From a virus, in IMG/VR virus record IMGVR_UViG_3300034073_002131, positions 1-64,000 of that record: a stretch of 64,000 bases of DNA; one strand, written 5' to 3'. How positions within the stretch are numbered: the stretch's first letter is position 1; the number at the start of each line of letters is the position of its first letter. The position numbers were made by a program, and so were the translations under genes. Under the pieces are notes generated by a model that made no database searches, was not told the DNA's origin, and saw only the letters and a program-made list of their open reading frames with translations. Positions 49,501 through 59,142 of this stretch are shown here, one piece after another.

Positions 49501-50659
49501 GACGTACGGTACCACCACCAATAAATCTAACTTGATTGCTATCACCATCCCAACGAATACCCCAAGCATTAGCTACTGTTGCATGTGAAGGATAGTAGTC
49601 ACGAGAAATGCCCCAGATATCAAAATTTCCATCGCCAGTATCTAGTCCCAGTATTCCGCCTGGAAACTGTGGACGAGTGTCTATACTATTCTGAAAAGTT
49701 GCTCGTCCATAAAAAGTAGTACTACCACCACCATACCCAATACCTATAGAACCAGCATGAGCATATTGTAACCATAGAGTATCACTGCTTGTTTTTGTTT
49801 GTAGAGTATTGTAATACCCATTATACCCTACTTCAAGATTACCAAATACTCCCCCTACAGTATTATTTGCAGCAACTATAGCACCAGTAATGGTACCGCC
49901 AGTTAGTGGTAAGGCATAACTATTATAATTATTGGAATGTAGTATGTCATAAGTACCTACATTATTTATCCACTTTAGGGCTCTACCACGAAAATAATAG
50001 TTTCCAGTATCAGTAGGCTCGCCCCAAAATACGTCTTTGGCAGTTTGATAGTTATAAACACCGGAAATACTAGCGTGTTGTGATTTATGTACAATACGCC
50101 AAAATCCAGATGTAGGATCTATAGTATAAGTCGGTGTGGTAATATTAGTCCAGTCACCACTACCGCCAGCATAAGCTGAAGAAAATACTGCAGTACCTGT
50201 TAGAGTTCCACCAGCCAGCGGCAAGTAATTAGCTAGAGCAGCTGAGCTTACATAGGTATTAGTATCTACCTCATAGGTATCGGCCCCAGTTTTCTTAATA
50301 AAACCACTACCTGCACCTGTCATTACACCAGCCAGTGCTGTCAGTGCAGGGCCTACATTAACCTGATAAGTAGTATCAGTTGCAGTATTAGCACTAAATC
50401 CTGTGCCTGTACCAATGGAAACACTAGTATTGGTTAGACCTGCTTGGGCTTGCAGGGTTAAGGTGCCGTTGCTAGGTGCGGCACCAGCACCTATAGATGC
50501 AATTGTATTATCAGATTTTTTGTAGTAGAGTGTACCAACTGCATAGTTAATAGCAAGTTCGCCATATTCAAGATCGCCCACCGCAGGTTGCTTTGGTACA
50601 CCATCTTCTACAACTGATGATTTTTTAAGTATTAATCTAGCCATAGTGTTTCCTAACAA
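46520..50659 (-). CDS. long tail fibre protein, 1379 aa
   Basis: A large fibre protein. The N-terminus (MARLILKKSSVVEDGVPKQP) matches those of phage fibre proteins that join the baseplate. At least four copies of the motif Y-x-x-Y-A-L-P-L-T-G-G-T mark repeated shaft units. A LamG-like module lies around 510-690 (IAIARVYNKALNVSEITRN). The C-terminal domain (KSFLIDHPTKPGKKLRYGSL) resembles C-terminal fibre domains of T4-like cyanophages. An alternative ATG six codons upstream exists. Confidence 0.88.
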   Translation of the reverse strand: MLGNTMARLILKKSSVVEDGVPKQPAVGDLEYGELAINYAVGTLYYKKSDNTIASIGAGAAPSNGTLTLQAQAGLTNTSVSIGTGTGFSANTATDTTYQVNVGPALTALAGVMTGAGSGFIKKTGADTYEVDTNTYVSSAALANYLPLAGGTLTGTAVFSSAYAGGSGDWTNITTPTYTIDPTSGFWRIVHKSQHASISGVYNYQTAKDVFWGEPTDTGNYYFRGRALKWINNVGTYDILHSNNYNSYALPLTGGTITGAIVAANNTVGGVFGNLEVGYNGYYNTLQTKTSSDTLWLQYAHAGSIGIGYGGGSTTFYGRATFQNSIDTRPQFPGGILGLDTGDGNFDIWGISRDYYPSHATVANAWGIRWDGDSNQVRFIGGGTVRLAVDLDGGASGLTWEGNAVLNSSNYSSYALPLTGGTLTGDLQVNTIRDTGGVWILGKNGNEISIGSTQALNGIVFNSSADADFKYRTNPILHAGNYTTYTDPKYLQIGRTTTSGAGITTESLILYLDFNNKNCSIPLKNLSGTDYTITNSNISITTKEGIGATYNNGTGGYLIVDGIVLGTTMTYEAWAWADGFSNYDTIFDNGSERPLLGTNGGTMVSYPDYGSGPVLATGRWYHLVWVFSAGSTYHYINGQLEGQGSYAAAQFTNLNKLWIGGDGGGETWNGYIAIARVYNKALNVSEITRNFEAERTRFFRPWLATTNVASEYTAQNGFTLASASTEWSGAGFHIGDVGYVYSSTSGSTGSSGGAEYIDYLVPHGAKTCYINHLAWDSGGYFDVYGKRSTGEYKFLARINCFQNASNQSTGNTHDGVRVDKVSSLELYTHLRFHQRKGRIHLMGLGWTAEEDQNFSTNDYTHWDNLFGLPGTILHSANYSSYALPLTGGTVTGLTYFTADESIQVKGVRGQLTGGSDNQGIHLFSNVDIGYPSGWGGGLPNTPSRGLSTWGAVVVAYGNNADSTFYSRTQFRRNGRTTAYTGSNLEVYTEDNTAPGISFHRGGYSATLLYENDGELYVNPWTTRSQTGKLLAAGNYTSFNAHLRALGGNDAMDFNTLEYNSMYYAYIQNSANKPPSYGYAYGTILTFDPGVGTAGRAQMYISHAGNDLCFRGGWNGNDSWQTWNRTLTDQNYNSYSPTLTGGGASGTWGISITGNAATASNASNSWQLGSDTGSKSNALQYWQLVGDNTLNPSTEWHYAIRMSHGDAATYYSATLALSFFSDTFQFRRKTGGTNQSWRTIIHDGNYTNYALPLSGGTINGNVTINGTLSATTKSFLIDHPTKPGKKLRYGSLEGPENGVYVRGRLQGTGSIQLPDYWTGLVHADSITVNLTAASAGQQLYVERVENNCVYIVNETGKPVSCFYTVYGERKDVDKLEVEID

Positions 50660-50691
50660 GGATTTGTACTAGTAGTTAAAAAACTACTGTT

Positions 50692-52113
50692 TTAATAACT
50701 TCCGCCTTCAATAACTGCTATACTTACGAATCCACTTGTAACTGTAAACTCTGCACTATTAAATTTTGCTAATCCAAGTGTAGCTGCACCACTAGTAGCG
50801 GCCGCAGTTGCAGTAGGAATTGCTGTTGTAGTTACTGCAGTTACTAAGCCCTTGGCATTAACAGTTACTGTGGGTACATTGTAGCCATCACCAAATCCAC
50901 CAACATTTGAATTAACAGTGGCTAGGGTAATTGCAGCACTTACTGCAGCACTACCATCTACACCCACTAGAGTAGCTGTAGCATCACCAGTTAAGCTTAG
51001 GTCGCGAGCTGTTTGCCATTTAGTAGTTGTAGCACTGTTACCAATAACTTCTGTAACTACTAAGTTCTTATTTAAGTTCCAGCGATCATCAGCACTAGTA
51101 TAGGTAAAGGTTGCACCAGCACCTGTTACACTTAATCCAGCTCCATTAGCTTGAGCAGCAGTTGTAGCATCTTTGGCTAGTTCAATGTTAATATCACTAA
51201 TTGCAACTGCTGTGCTATTTACAGTGGTAGTTGTACCCTGAACAGTAAGGTTGCCAGTAATAGTTGCATTACCAGCTACACTAATATTAGCAGCTGTAAT
51301 ATCATCACTGCTTAGTGTACCATTTACTGTAACATTATTAAATGTTACATTATCTGTAGTACCAACAGCTTGACCAATACTAATAGTTACTGTATTATTA
51401 GTAACTGCTGTGGTGACTCCTGTACCGCCTGTAAATGTTAGGGTATCAGTTAGTAAGGCAACTGCATCAGTACCGGTGCCACCAGCAATATTTAGGTTAG
51501 TAGCAATATTTTGTGTACTAGCACTGGTAATTTGACCTTGTGCATTAACGGTAAGTACTGGTATTGCTGTAGTTGAACCATAGCTTCCAGCTGTTACACC
51601 AGTATCCGTAATACTAATTGTACTAGTATTACCCGGATCACTATTAGTTACAGTAATGCCAGTACCAGCAGTAATTGCTCCACCTACTGTATCATAAATA
51701 TATTCAGCAAGGCTGGTGCTAGCATCAGTATAAATATTTTTAATTATAGTAATGCCACTACCGTCAGGGGTAATATTTATATTACCATTACTATCAGTAC
51801 TAGTAATACTATTACCATCAATAGTAATATTATCTACTAAGAGCTCATTGATCTTTTTATTTGCATCAACAATAATGGCTGAACTAGCAGTTAGTGTGCC
51901 GCGTGTATGGTCTAGTAGATCGGTAAAGTATTTACCACCGATTACTACGTGATTAGCAGCGTTACCGTTAGTTTCGGTACCCATACCAATGTATAGACGA
52001 TCACCACCATTTGAATCATTGTTAATTAGGCCAGAGTAGGCCATTTCGCCTGCAGCTAGAACACTTGGATTTCCAGCTACCTCTGAACGTTTAATTCTAA
52101 TAATAGAAGCCAT
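50692..52113 (-). CDS. tail fibre/baseplate wedge-associated protein, 473 aa
   Basis: N-terminus MASIIRIKRSEVAGNPSVLAA is a common fibre opening. The body is rich in Thr, Val, Gly and Ala, with repeats like ITGNLTVQGTTTTVNSTAV typical of beta-helical shafts. No catalytic site. Likely forms a trimeric fibre next to the long fibre. Confidence 0.82.
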   Translation of the reverse strand: MASIIRIKRSEVAGNPSVLAAGEMAYSGLINNDSNGGDRLYIGMGTETNGNAANHVVIGGKYFTDLLDHTRGTLTASSAIIVDANKKINELLVDNITIDGNSITSTDSNGNINITPDGSGITIIKNIYTDASTSLAEYIYDTVGGAITAGTGITVTNSDPGNTSTISITDTGVTAGSYGSTTAIPVLTVNAQGQITSASTQNIATNLNIAGGTGTDAVALLTDTLTFTGGTGVTTAVTNNTVTISIGQAVGTTDNVTFNNVTVNGTLSSDDITAANISVAGNATITGNLTVQGTTTTVNSTAVAISDINIELAKDATTAAQANGAGLSVTGAGATFTYTSADDRWNLNKNLVVTEVIGNSATTTKWQTARDLSLTGDATATLVGVDGSAAVSAAITLATVNSNVGGFGDGYNVPTVTVNAKGLVTAVTTTAIPTATAAATSGAATLGLAKFNSAEFTVTSGFVSIAVIEGGSY

Positions 52114-52124
52114 ATTTATTCCCT

Positions 52125-52361
52125 TTAATATTGTCCGGAATCAACTGTTTGTTGATTCAGTAAGGTAGTTGAAATCCATGTTTGTGTTTGGGTATTGTAT
52201 ACCAATATACTTCCTGGATTTAAATTAGTAGTATTTACATCTGATAGTCCTGATAAACTACTAGGCCCTGGTGGTCCCATAATTCCAGTGTATATTACTT
52301 GAGGCTGATTAGTTTGTACTACAACCGTATTATTTTTATCAATAACTACAGCATTAGTCAT
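52125..52361 (-). CDS. small tail protein with short collagen-like motif, 78 aa
   Basis: Beta-rich N-terminal half, then GIMGPPGPSSLSGLSDVNT, a short Gly-Pro segment with the SLSGLSDV pattern seen in fibre and connector proteins. ATGA overlap with the upstream gene. Probably a minor fibre component. Confidence 0.72.
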   Translation of the reverse strand: MTNAVVIDKNNTVVVQTNQPQVIYTGIMGPPGPSSLSGLSDVNTTNLNPGSILVYNTQTQTWISTTLLNQQTVDSGQY

Positions 52362-52957
52362 CTTGTTACCTCCTTAACTAGTACTAAGTTACCTGTTAAG
52401 AAAGGTACTACTTTACCCTGTGCATCAAATAATTCTATAGAGTAAACTGCTGTTTCAAAACTAAAATTTTGAGTAACAATTGCAGGAATTGTAAGAGTTA
52501 TAATTTTTAGTGTATTATCGAACGTAAACTGTCCTGCTACACTAGTAGCTTCATATATTACTGTAGAACTCTCAACAGTTTCACGAATCTGCATTCTAGC
52601 ATTATAGCCAGTAAACTCAACAGGTTGATTATACTCTACCACACCACCACTAGTATACTGAGTGTAGTTTAAACTATTTACCTGATTTAGGGTAATTTCA
52701 TTACCAGCAGTACCAGTAGCTATATAATAGGCATCTTCGTTAGTAGTATTAATCTCTTTCATTCCTGCAGCCCCTACCACACGAAATCTCCAGCCTAGGG
52801 GGAGGCCGGAAGCTGTAGTTGTAGTTATTACACAAGGAGCTGCTCGAGAAATCTGTGAAATGGGTGTATAAACTTTTGTTTGTGATTCCCATCTATAAGT
52901 TTCTTGAAAAGTTGCTCCCTGATATACTTTATAATTAATTTTAGCTGGTTGTTGCAT
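52358..52957 (-). CDS. baseplate/tail-associated beta protein, 199 aa
   Basis: Beta-rich protein opening KINYKVYQGATFQETYRWES, resembling upper baseplate (BppU-like) or connector N-domains that join fibres to the tail. One Cys, no enzyme motif. Overlaps the gene upstream by 17 bases. Confidence 0.7.
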   Translation of the reverse strand: MQQPAKINYKVYQGATFQETYRWESQTKVYTPISQISRAAPCVITTTTASGLPLGWRFRVVGAAGMKEINTTNEDAYYIATGTAGNEITLNQVNSLNYTQYTSGGVVEYNQPVEFTGYNARMQIRETVESSTVIYEATSVAGQFTFDNTLKIITLTIPAIVTQNFSFETAVYSIELFDAQGKVVPFLTGNLVLVKEVTR

Positions 52958-53294
52958 CTACATATGCTCCTTGTTTTGCTAGTCGTTTAAATATACCGAC
53001 TTCATTAGTTAGTGCAACTACCTCAACCTGTAAGCGTTGGTTTTCTAAGGTAAGCTTTTCTAACTCCTTGTTCAGGGCTATAATTTGCTCGTGTAGTCTA
53101 CCAAGCTCTAGACTTAGTTTAGTATTCTGCTCACCCATTCGCTCCAGTTCTCGGTGCATAATTTGTATAATCCCCGACTCTGCTTGGGTTGCTTTCCAAT
53201 TTTTTATTAGCTGCTGGATGCCAAAAAATGCGGCTACAACGGCTATAGCAATAAGGCCCAAGACTTGAATGACTTGTTCTGATATTTCTAACAT
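52941..53294 (-). CDS. membrane-anchored coiled-coil protein, 117 aa
   Basis: First gene after the minus-strand promoter. One transmembrane segment (about 7-30) then a strong leucine-rich coiled coil (45-100, LGRLHEQIIALNKELEKLTL). May be a lysis regulator or a membrane component; not recognised. Confidence 0.74.
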   Translation of the reverse strand: MLEISEQVIQVLGLIAIAVVAAFFGIQQLIKNWKATQAESGIIQIMHRELERMGEQNTKLSLELGRLHEQIIALNKELEKLTLENQRLQVEVVALTNEVGIFKRLAKQGAYVDATTS

Positions 53295-53375
53295 TCTTTA
53301 CCCTTTCTTTCCGTATAGTAGCCCAAAAGGTTTGGCTCCTTGAAAATTTTAGTTTTGAAACGGACATTTTCAACT

Positions 53376-53404
53376 ATTGTAACACAAGAGCATAAAGTTG
53401 TCAA
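53376..53404 (-). promoter_or_regulatory. consensus sigma70 promoter, minus strand
   Basis: On the minus strand: TTGACA (53404-53399), a 17-bp spacer, TACAAT (53381-53376). It starts the transcript for the adhesin and lysis genes, just after the terminator of the tape-measure transcript. Confidence 0.9.
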
Positions 53405-53406
53405 TG

Positions 53407-53446
53407 TAAAAAAATACCCGACCAGTTTAAGGTCGGGTATTTTTAT
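53407..53446 (-). terminator. intrinsic terminator, minus strand
   Basis: ATACCCGACC (53414-53423) and GGTCGGGTAT (53431-53440), with an A-run on the plus strand, giving a U-run for leftward transcripts. Separates the 1060-residue adhesin gene from the next unit. The T-run on the right side may also let it work on plus-strand transcripts. Confidence 0.93.
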
Positions 53447-53455
53447 TAGATTTAA

Positions 53456-56400
53456 TTACAGTAAACTTTCAAGCTCTATACTTACGGTTGCAAAAGCAGG
53501 ATTATCTATACTTATACTATATGTTTTATAAAATCCATATATAGTTAAATTTTGATATTTGCTTTCATCACTCCCTTGCCAAATAGCAGGCTTAGCTCTT
53601 AGTGAGTTTAAAATAGTTTTTACTCTATTTACCTCAGTTATAGGAACTAATAATTGTAAAGTTACTTTATCAGTATAAGGTCGCGTAACAATACTTATAT
53701 TTCCAAATTCATCTATTGTTTTAACACTATAATCTACTATAGATAAATTTACTCCTTTTTGAACATCTCCTATACTAGCTTCTGGATATCCAAAAAAAGT
53801 ATTTGGAATTTTTACAATATCTTTACCAATAAGTCTTATGTGATATATTAGTTTTGAATATTTTGTATAACCTGTAGGTATATCTGTTAAATACGCCAAT
53901 GATGAAGATAGTTTATTTGAATCTTCTATATTTAAAGATACTTTTTTGTAATATATAGGATTTTTTATTACTAAAATATTTCTTATTGGAGCTATTACCT
54001 TATGGTTAATATCTACAATAATATCTTTAAAATAAGCATCTGCTCCAGCAAATTTATTATCTAATACTTCTACAGTTGCATAGGTTGAATAAATACTTTC
54101 TAATCTATAAATAAACGGTGTACTTGTAAAAGATCCTGATCTGTATCCAAAACCACAAATTAACCAATTATTTAAAAATGAATCATATGTAATACCTAAT
54201 GGATAGCCACTATCTAATCCATTATATTGAGTATTAAATAATGTACTAGAAATATTTTCTATATATAAATCACTAGCTCCAGGAAATATACGGTATAGTC
54301 CATTTATTCCTGAAACTAACCATTGTGGATTTTTAGTTGAATTATTAAATTTTACATCATATAAAGCATTATTTTCTGTTAAATTAGCTACAATAGTTAT
54401 CCACCAAGTATCTAAATCATCCGTCCAAATCATAGTTGGACCAGACTCTCCTCCTTGACCAACACAAACTAATACGCCTGTGCTTAAAACACCCTCACCC
54501 CAACTAAGTTGGGTAGCATAATAAGGATTAGTTGTGCTTGGAAGAGTTCGTGAATTTTCCCAAGTATAAGTTATACCATCTATACTTGTTAAAATTTTTC
54601 CAGTATAGTCTATAGCTACAAATTTATTTATATTTCCTGAACAGTACTCTACACAATAAATTCCATTTATTCCACTGGGTAAATTAGCTGCCTGAAAACT
54701 AATACCATCGTCTAAACTATATAAAATTTTTCCGCTTACTGTGACTCCTTGGCCTTGAAAATTATTTGGTCCACAAATTACAAACATATTTTTTAAATAT
54801 TTTGCGGAATATGCAAGAAAAGGAATATTAGGAATAATAGAAGGCTTCCATTCTGTTATACTTAAAGTATTATTTCTATTGTAATATACTAGTGGTGGAT
54901 TAAGTGTTGGCGACGGTATACTATTTAAATTATAGCTTACAGGAGTAGCGATTATAGTTGTACCAGTATTAGGGTTTTGAGCAATTAAATTAAAATCATT
55001 ATTTACTGGATAATTATTTCCGCGAACTTGTTCTCCGTATGGATCTTCTTGGCTGTACAATAATTTAATCTCTTGTATTTGAAAAGATAAATTACCATAA
55101 TAATTTCTAGGATCTTTTGCTTTATAAAATATTACTCGATAGTAATAATAAGAATATATATTATTTAAATCATATATTTCAGTACTTTGTAGTCTAGTAT
55201 CAGGTAAGTTAATTCCTCTATGATCTATTAAGGTCCATTCTTGTCCATTGTCACTACCATATAGTACATAAACTGTAGGGTCTCGCCCAGGCTCATCATT
55301 TCCTGTTACAAATTGTATTTTTTGTACACAACGACGAGTAAACAACTGTATTTGAGCCCACATATAATTAGGACCTTCTGGGGGCATTGCATCCCACCAT
55401 TTAGAAGCTAAATCATTGTCAAATGCTTTTGTTGCACCTTCATCACTATATGGAGTAGTAGGACTATTAGTAGTTACATTACTAATATCTCCATAAGGTA
55501 TTTGAACGTATGTTTGATTTGGTAAATATTGAATATCACTAGCAGGTTTAAATGGGTCAAAATAAGTCCAAAAATTTCTTAAATTTCTATAGGCATCTAC
55601 GCTATCATAATAAAGCTTTATTTCATTAACATCTATTTGACTATTATTTGATAATTTTGTACCAATAAATAGTAGCTTATAATATAAATAAGCATTATCA
55701 TCTAATATAAATTCGTATAGATCGCTTTTTGTTAATCTACTATCTGTAAGTTGTAGGTTTGTAGTTTCATAAACCGCTGTCCAACTATTGTTAGCGCCGG
55801 TATTGCTGCCAAAAATTAATAATTGTACTGGATCATAATTTATATTATCTCCAGTAGTTATTTCTAATCCTTGTATAGCTATAGGTCTATAGAGTTTAAT
55901 AGTTACTTCTGTACTATCATTTAGTTTAGTCCCTCTCCATCCTCTATTTATATCCCCACTAAAGGCATTCCATAGCTCTTCGCCAGACCCGTAATAATTA
56001 GGAGTAGTAAAACTTTCTATATCTAAATAAGGCACTATAGGTACTAAATTTCTTTTATAATCAATAGCTGTAGGATCTGCTGTTATTTCTAATTCAGCTG
56101 AAACTACGTTTTGTAAATCTGTCATAGCTAATGCTGGTATAGTGTCCTTTTCATTTAAAGGAACGGAAGCTTTCCAAGTATATTCATTAGCAAAAGAAAA
56201 ACTAGTACTAGACTGGGAGTCGAACTGTCTGAAAAAATTAGAGTATCCTAAAAATTCCCATTTTGTTGAATTTTGAAGGTCTGCTATATTTAAGGTTTGC
56301 GAAATTAAACTTTTATATAATCTATTATTATACTCAATAACTTCTCCTACATCATATGGACTTGAAACGCTTATTTCATGATCAAATCCACTTATTCCTA

Positions 56401-56638
56401 ATAGCTTCCAGTAAGTTGGAAATTGGTCTGGAATTTTTCCAGTATTAGATGTATTTAAAGGACTTATTGATTGATACCATTTTCCTTGATAACTAACTAT
56501 AGTACCAGGTGCAATACCATAATTAACTTGAGAACTCCATTCAGGATATTGACTTAATGTATAATCATTTATTATATTAGGAATATTTGAGTCTACTATA
56601 TCCAATATAATAGAATTATCTGGGACAAATACTTTCAT
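53456..56638 (-). CDS. large tail adhesin with two F5/8-type C-like domains
   Basis: 1060 residues. Two discoidin-like (F5/8 type C) modules occur near 215-350 (FSGDINRGWRGTKLNDSTEV, IAIQGLEI) and 385-530 (TKAFDNDLASKWWDAMPPE, VQKIQFVTG, YVLYGSDNGQEWTLI). A beta-propeller-like region follows (610-850). The C-terminal 150 residues (TDEFGNISIV and onward) recur in the next gene. Such domains bind carbohydrates, so a role in host recognition is likely. No signal peptide. Confidence 0.82.
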   Translation of the reverse strand: MKVFVPDNSIILDIVDSNIPNIINDYTLSQYPEWSSQVNYGIAPGTIVSYQGKWYQSISPLNTSNTGKIPDQFPTYWKLLGISGFDHEISVSSPYDVGEVIEYNNRLYKSLISQTLNIADLQNSTKWEFLGYSNFFRQFDSQSSTSFSFANEYTWKASVPLNEKDTIPALAMTDLQNVVSAELEITADPTAIDYKRNLVPIVPYLDIESFTTPNYYGSGEELWNAFSGDINRGWRGTKLNDSTEVTIKLYRPIAIQGLEITTGDNINYDPVQLLIFGSNTGANNSWTAVYETTNLQLTDSRLTKSDLYEFILDDNAYLYYKLLFIGTKLSNNSQIDVNEIKLYYDSVDAYRNLRNFWTYFDPFKPASDIQYLPNQTYVQIPYGDISNVTTNSPTTPYSDEGATKAFDNDLASKWWDAMPPEGPNYMWAQIQLFTRRCVQKIQFVTGNDEPGRDPTVYVLYGSDNGQEWTLIDHRGINLPDTRLQSTEIYDLNNIYSYYYYRVIFYKAKDPRNYYGNLSFQIQEIKLLYSQEDPYGEQVRGNNYPVNNDFNLIAQNPNTGTTIIATPVSYNLNSIPSPTLNPPLVYYNRNNTLSITEWKPSIIPNIPFLAYSAKYLKNMFVICGPNNFQGQGVTVSGKILYSLDDGISFQAANLPSGINGIYCVEYCSGNINKFVAIDYTGKILTSIDGITYTWENSRTLPSTTNPYYATQLSWGEGVLSTGVLVCVGQGGESGPTMIWTDDLDTWWITIVANLTENNALYDVKFNNSTKNPQWLVSGINGLYRIFPGASDLYIENISSTLFNTQYNGLDSGYPLGITYDSFLNNWLICGFGYRSGSFTSTPFIYRLESIYSTYATVEVLDNKFAGADAYFKDIIVDINHKVIAPIRNILVIKNPIYYKKVSLNIEDSNKLSSSLAYLTDIPTGYTKYSKLIYHIRLIGKDIVKIPNTFFGYPEASIGDVQKGVNLSIVDYSVKTIDEFGNISIVTRPYTDKVTLQLLVPITEVNRVKTILNSLRAKPAIWQGSDESKYQNLTIYGFYKTYSISIDNPAFATVSIELESLL

Positions 56639-56656
56639 AGTATAGTTACGCCTGGG

Positions 56657-59125
56657 TTAAAATTGTAATAGTCCTTCTACTGAAAAGGTACAAAATGCAT
56701 ATTCGGGATATTGTATATTAATATTAAAATCTTTATAGTAACCTAGTGCAGTTAAAAATGTATAATTAAAATCAGTGGGTTTAGGTGCACCTATCCATAA
56801 ACATGCAGTATTTCTAATACCTGTTAATTTTTTATAAATATCAGGTATTTTTGTTTCTGGTATAATAATACTTACATCATACCTTTCACTAAATCCTCTT
56901 TCTATAAATGTAGTATTTCCAAATTCATCAGTAGATTTTTTACTATAATCAATAATACTTAAAGTACTATTTAACTGAGTAACTCCAAGAGTTTCTTGCG
57001 TTCCTGCTATTAAATTTTTTATAACTGCTACATCTTCTGTATTTTCTAATACAAAATATAAATGTACTTTAGTTGTAGTAGTACCATCGGTTGAAAGCGC
57101 ACTAGACGAAGCGGATTGAAGGTTTGTATAGTCTACTGGTATTGATTGTAAATTATGCGGGTATTCAGCTTCTAAATATCCTATTTCTTTACTTAGAACA
57201 CAAATTGTACCTGTAGTTTTAATTTGTGCCATTGAAACATCATAAGTACCAAAAAGACTTTCTTTAATAAGTGTATAAACTGGTGGACTAAATCCTATAG
57301 CGCTACCATTAAGTGTATCTCTATTAAAATCCCATCCAAAGGAAAATGTTCCTGCTGTATTTTTAGTTTTTACAATACGCATATTTTGAACATTGAATTG
57401 CTGTGAAGATACAGAACTTAAAGGAGTTATAAGTTTTAAAATAAGCCCCTCACCTTGACTATATTTTATATCTGCTATAGAATACTGCTCTGGAGGAGCT
57501 CCTGGTCCCACCTCTTGAAGATAAAAATCTAGTGCAAGCTCTTGACTACTTAGGGGCGCTAATGCTTGAATTTCAGCTATAGTTTTATTTTTTGCACTAA
57601 GGAGATAATATAATTTATTCTGCGAACCAACTAATAGTTCGTTTGATTGTTTATTATAAAAGGTTGATAGTTTTATATCAGCATATCTAGGTATACTAAA
57701 TTCTTTATCTGGTAAAAATACGTCACCTACATAGTTATTAGACTTTGTAAATATCCAAGCATATCCTTCTGTACTTACGCCTTTATCTCCTACTATACAT
57801 ATATAATTATATATTGTAGAACCTATAGTAGTTTCATCTCCTACATAAGCAATTTGATGAAACTTATATCCAGCAGAAGACGAAAATGTTTCAAATATAC
57901 ATTGCCAACTAGCACCATCTACACTACTCCATATTTGATCTTCAGTTATAGCTATTATTCTATCATCTGTATCTATAATATCTATAAAACCTGTTTGCCT
58001 ATAAACTCCGCCAGTATAAGCAATAGGGGTATAATCCACTGTTTGCGAATATATCCAATTAATTCCATCAAAGCTCTTTAATATAATAATTCTATCATTA
58101 GTAATATCTGATCCTAGTGCAAAGAAACAATCAAATAAATTAGACCAATATATTTTATTTATTTTTATAGTATTATATTGAGAAACTTGAGCTATAGGCA
58201 ACGAATTATCTAGTGTTCCTATTTGCCAAGGATATGTTACACTATTACTAGGAAGTTGTGGACCTACAAAATCTACTGGATATTGAATAGCAGATTTTGT
58301 AAATTCTTTATTAAGAGCTACATCTTTTATATACTTTATAGTTAGCTGATTATTTGCAACTATATAACCCATAGCTACTAATATATCTAACTTTTCGCTA
58401 TAAGCAAGTGCGGTCCATTTAGTATTTAAAGTTATAGGTCCCGGTATAGGGCCAAGGGGGGCCCCAACTGTAGCATCTACTAATTGGTCATTAAAAATAA
58501 AAAAGGCACCAGTTAATGGTTTTTCAGTAGAAAAAATATGACTAATATTTTCTAAACCTAAAAATCCTAGTTTTGAACAGTTTTTGGGCTTTATAAAAGT
58601 TATTTCAGCATTTTTAAAAAATCTTGTATAGCCTAATTTTTGATTTTGTAAAAAACTATATTTGTTATTGTAATCTGCAAACTCCCAGTAGTTTTCCCAA
58701 GTACCTGCTCCTGGCTGTTTTCCAATACTTGAAACTATAGCTCTAAATATTCTGCCTTCAAATGTTCTTAAATCATTAGTTTGAATTGATTCTGTATATT
58801 TAAAGTCTGTTGCAAAATTATTATTATTTGTTAAATTATCTATGAGCTTCCAATAAGTGTTTAAAGGTAGCTCAGTAGATTCGGAAGGAAACGTAGCACC
58901 AACCTGATTATTAGATCTTACACTTTTATAAATTTTTAACTCATTAGATTCAGTAGTTCCCCACCCCTTTGTAATAATAGGAGCAAGGGAACTACTTTTA
59001 GGCCAGACAGTGCCATTAAAAATCTCAGAAATATCACTAGGAATATTACTTCTATAGGTATCCCAAATTTCACTGGTACTACCAGGACTTTGATAAGCTA
59101 TTTGAATTGGTACAATTAAATCCAT
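56657..59125 (-). CDS. large tail protein sharing a C-terminal domain with its neighbour
   Basis: 822 residues. Central regions look like a beta-propeller with repeated W/Y-G patterns (GINWIYSQTVDYTP, GASWQCIFETFSS). The C-terminal 150 residues contain STDEFGNTTFIERGFSERYD and end in a beta segment that matches the end of the 1060-residue protein. That domain probably joins both proteins to the same virion site. Follows the tape measure gene by 17 bases. Confidence 0.8.
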   Translation of the reverse strand: MDLIVPIQIAYQSPGSTSEIWDTYRSNIPSDISEIFNGTVWPKSSSLAPIITKGWGTTESNELKIYKSVRSNNQVGATFPSESTELPLNTYWKLIDNLTNNNNFATDFKYTESIQTNDLRTFEGRIFRAIVSSIGKQPGAGTWENYWEFADYNNKYSFLQNQKLGYTRFFKNAEITFIKPKNCSKLGFLGLENISHIFSTEKPLTGAFFIFNDQLVDATVGAPLGPIPGPITLNTKWTALAYSEKLDILVAMGYIVANNQLTIKYIKDVALNKEFTKSAIQYPVDFVGPQLPSNSVTYPWQIGTLDNSLPIAQVSQYNTIKINKIYWSNLFDCFFALGSDITNDRIIILKSFDGINWIYSQTVDYTPIAYTGGVYRQTGFIDIIDTDDRIIAITEDQIWSSVDGASWQCIFETFSSSAGYKFHQIAYVGDETTIGSTIYNYICIVGDKGVSTEGYAWIFTKSNNYVGDVFLPDKEFSIPRYADIKLSTFYNKQSNELLVGSQNKLYYLLSAKNKTIAEIQALAPLSSQELALDFYLQEVGPGAPPEQYSIADIKYSQGEGLILKLITPLSSVSSQQFNVQNMRIVKTKNTAGTFSFGWDFNRDTLNGSAIGFSPPVYTLIKESLFGTYDVSMAQIKTTGTICVLSKEIGYLEAEYPHNLQSIPVDYTNLQSASSSALSTDGTTTTKVHLYFVLENTEDVAVIKNLIAGTQETLGVTQLNSTLSIIDYSKKSTDEFGNTTFIERGFSERYDVSIIIPETKIPDIYKKLTGIRNTACLWIGAPKPTDFNYTFLTALGYYKDFNINIQYPEYAFCTFSVEGLLQF

Positions 59126-59142
59126 AATAATTATTGCCTATA

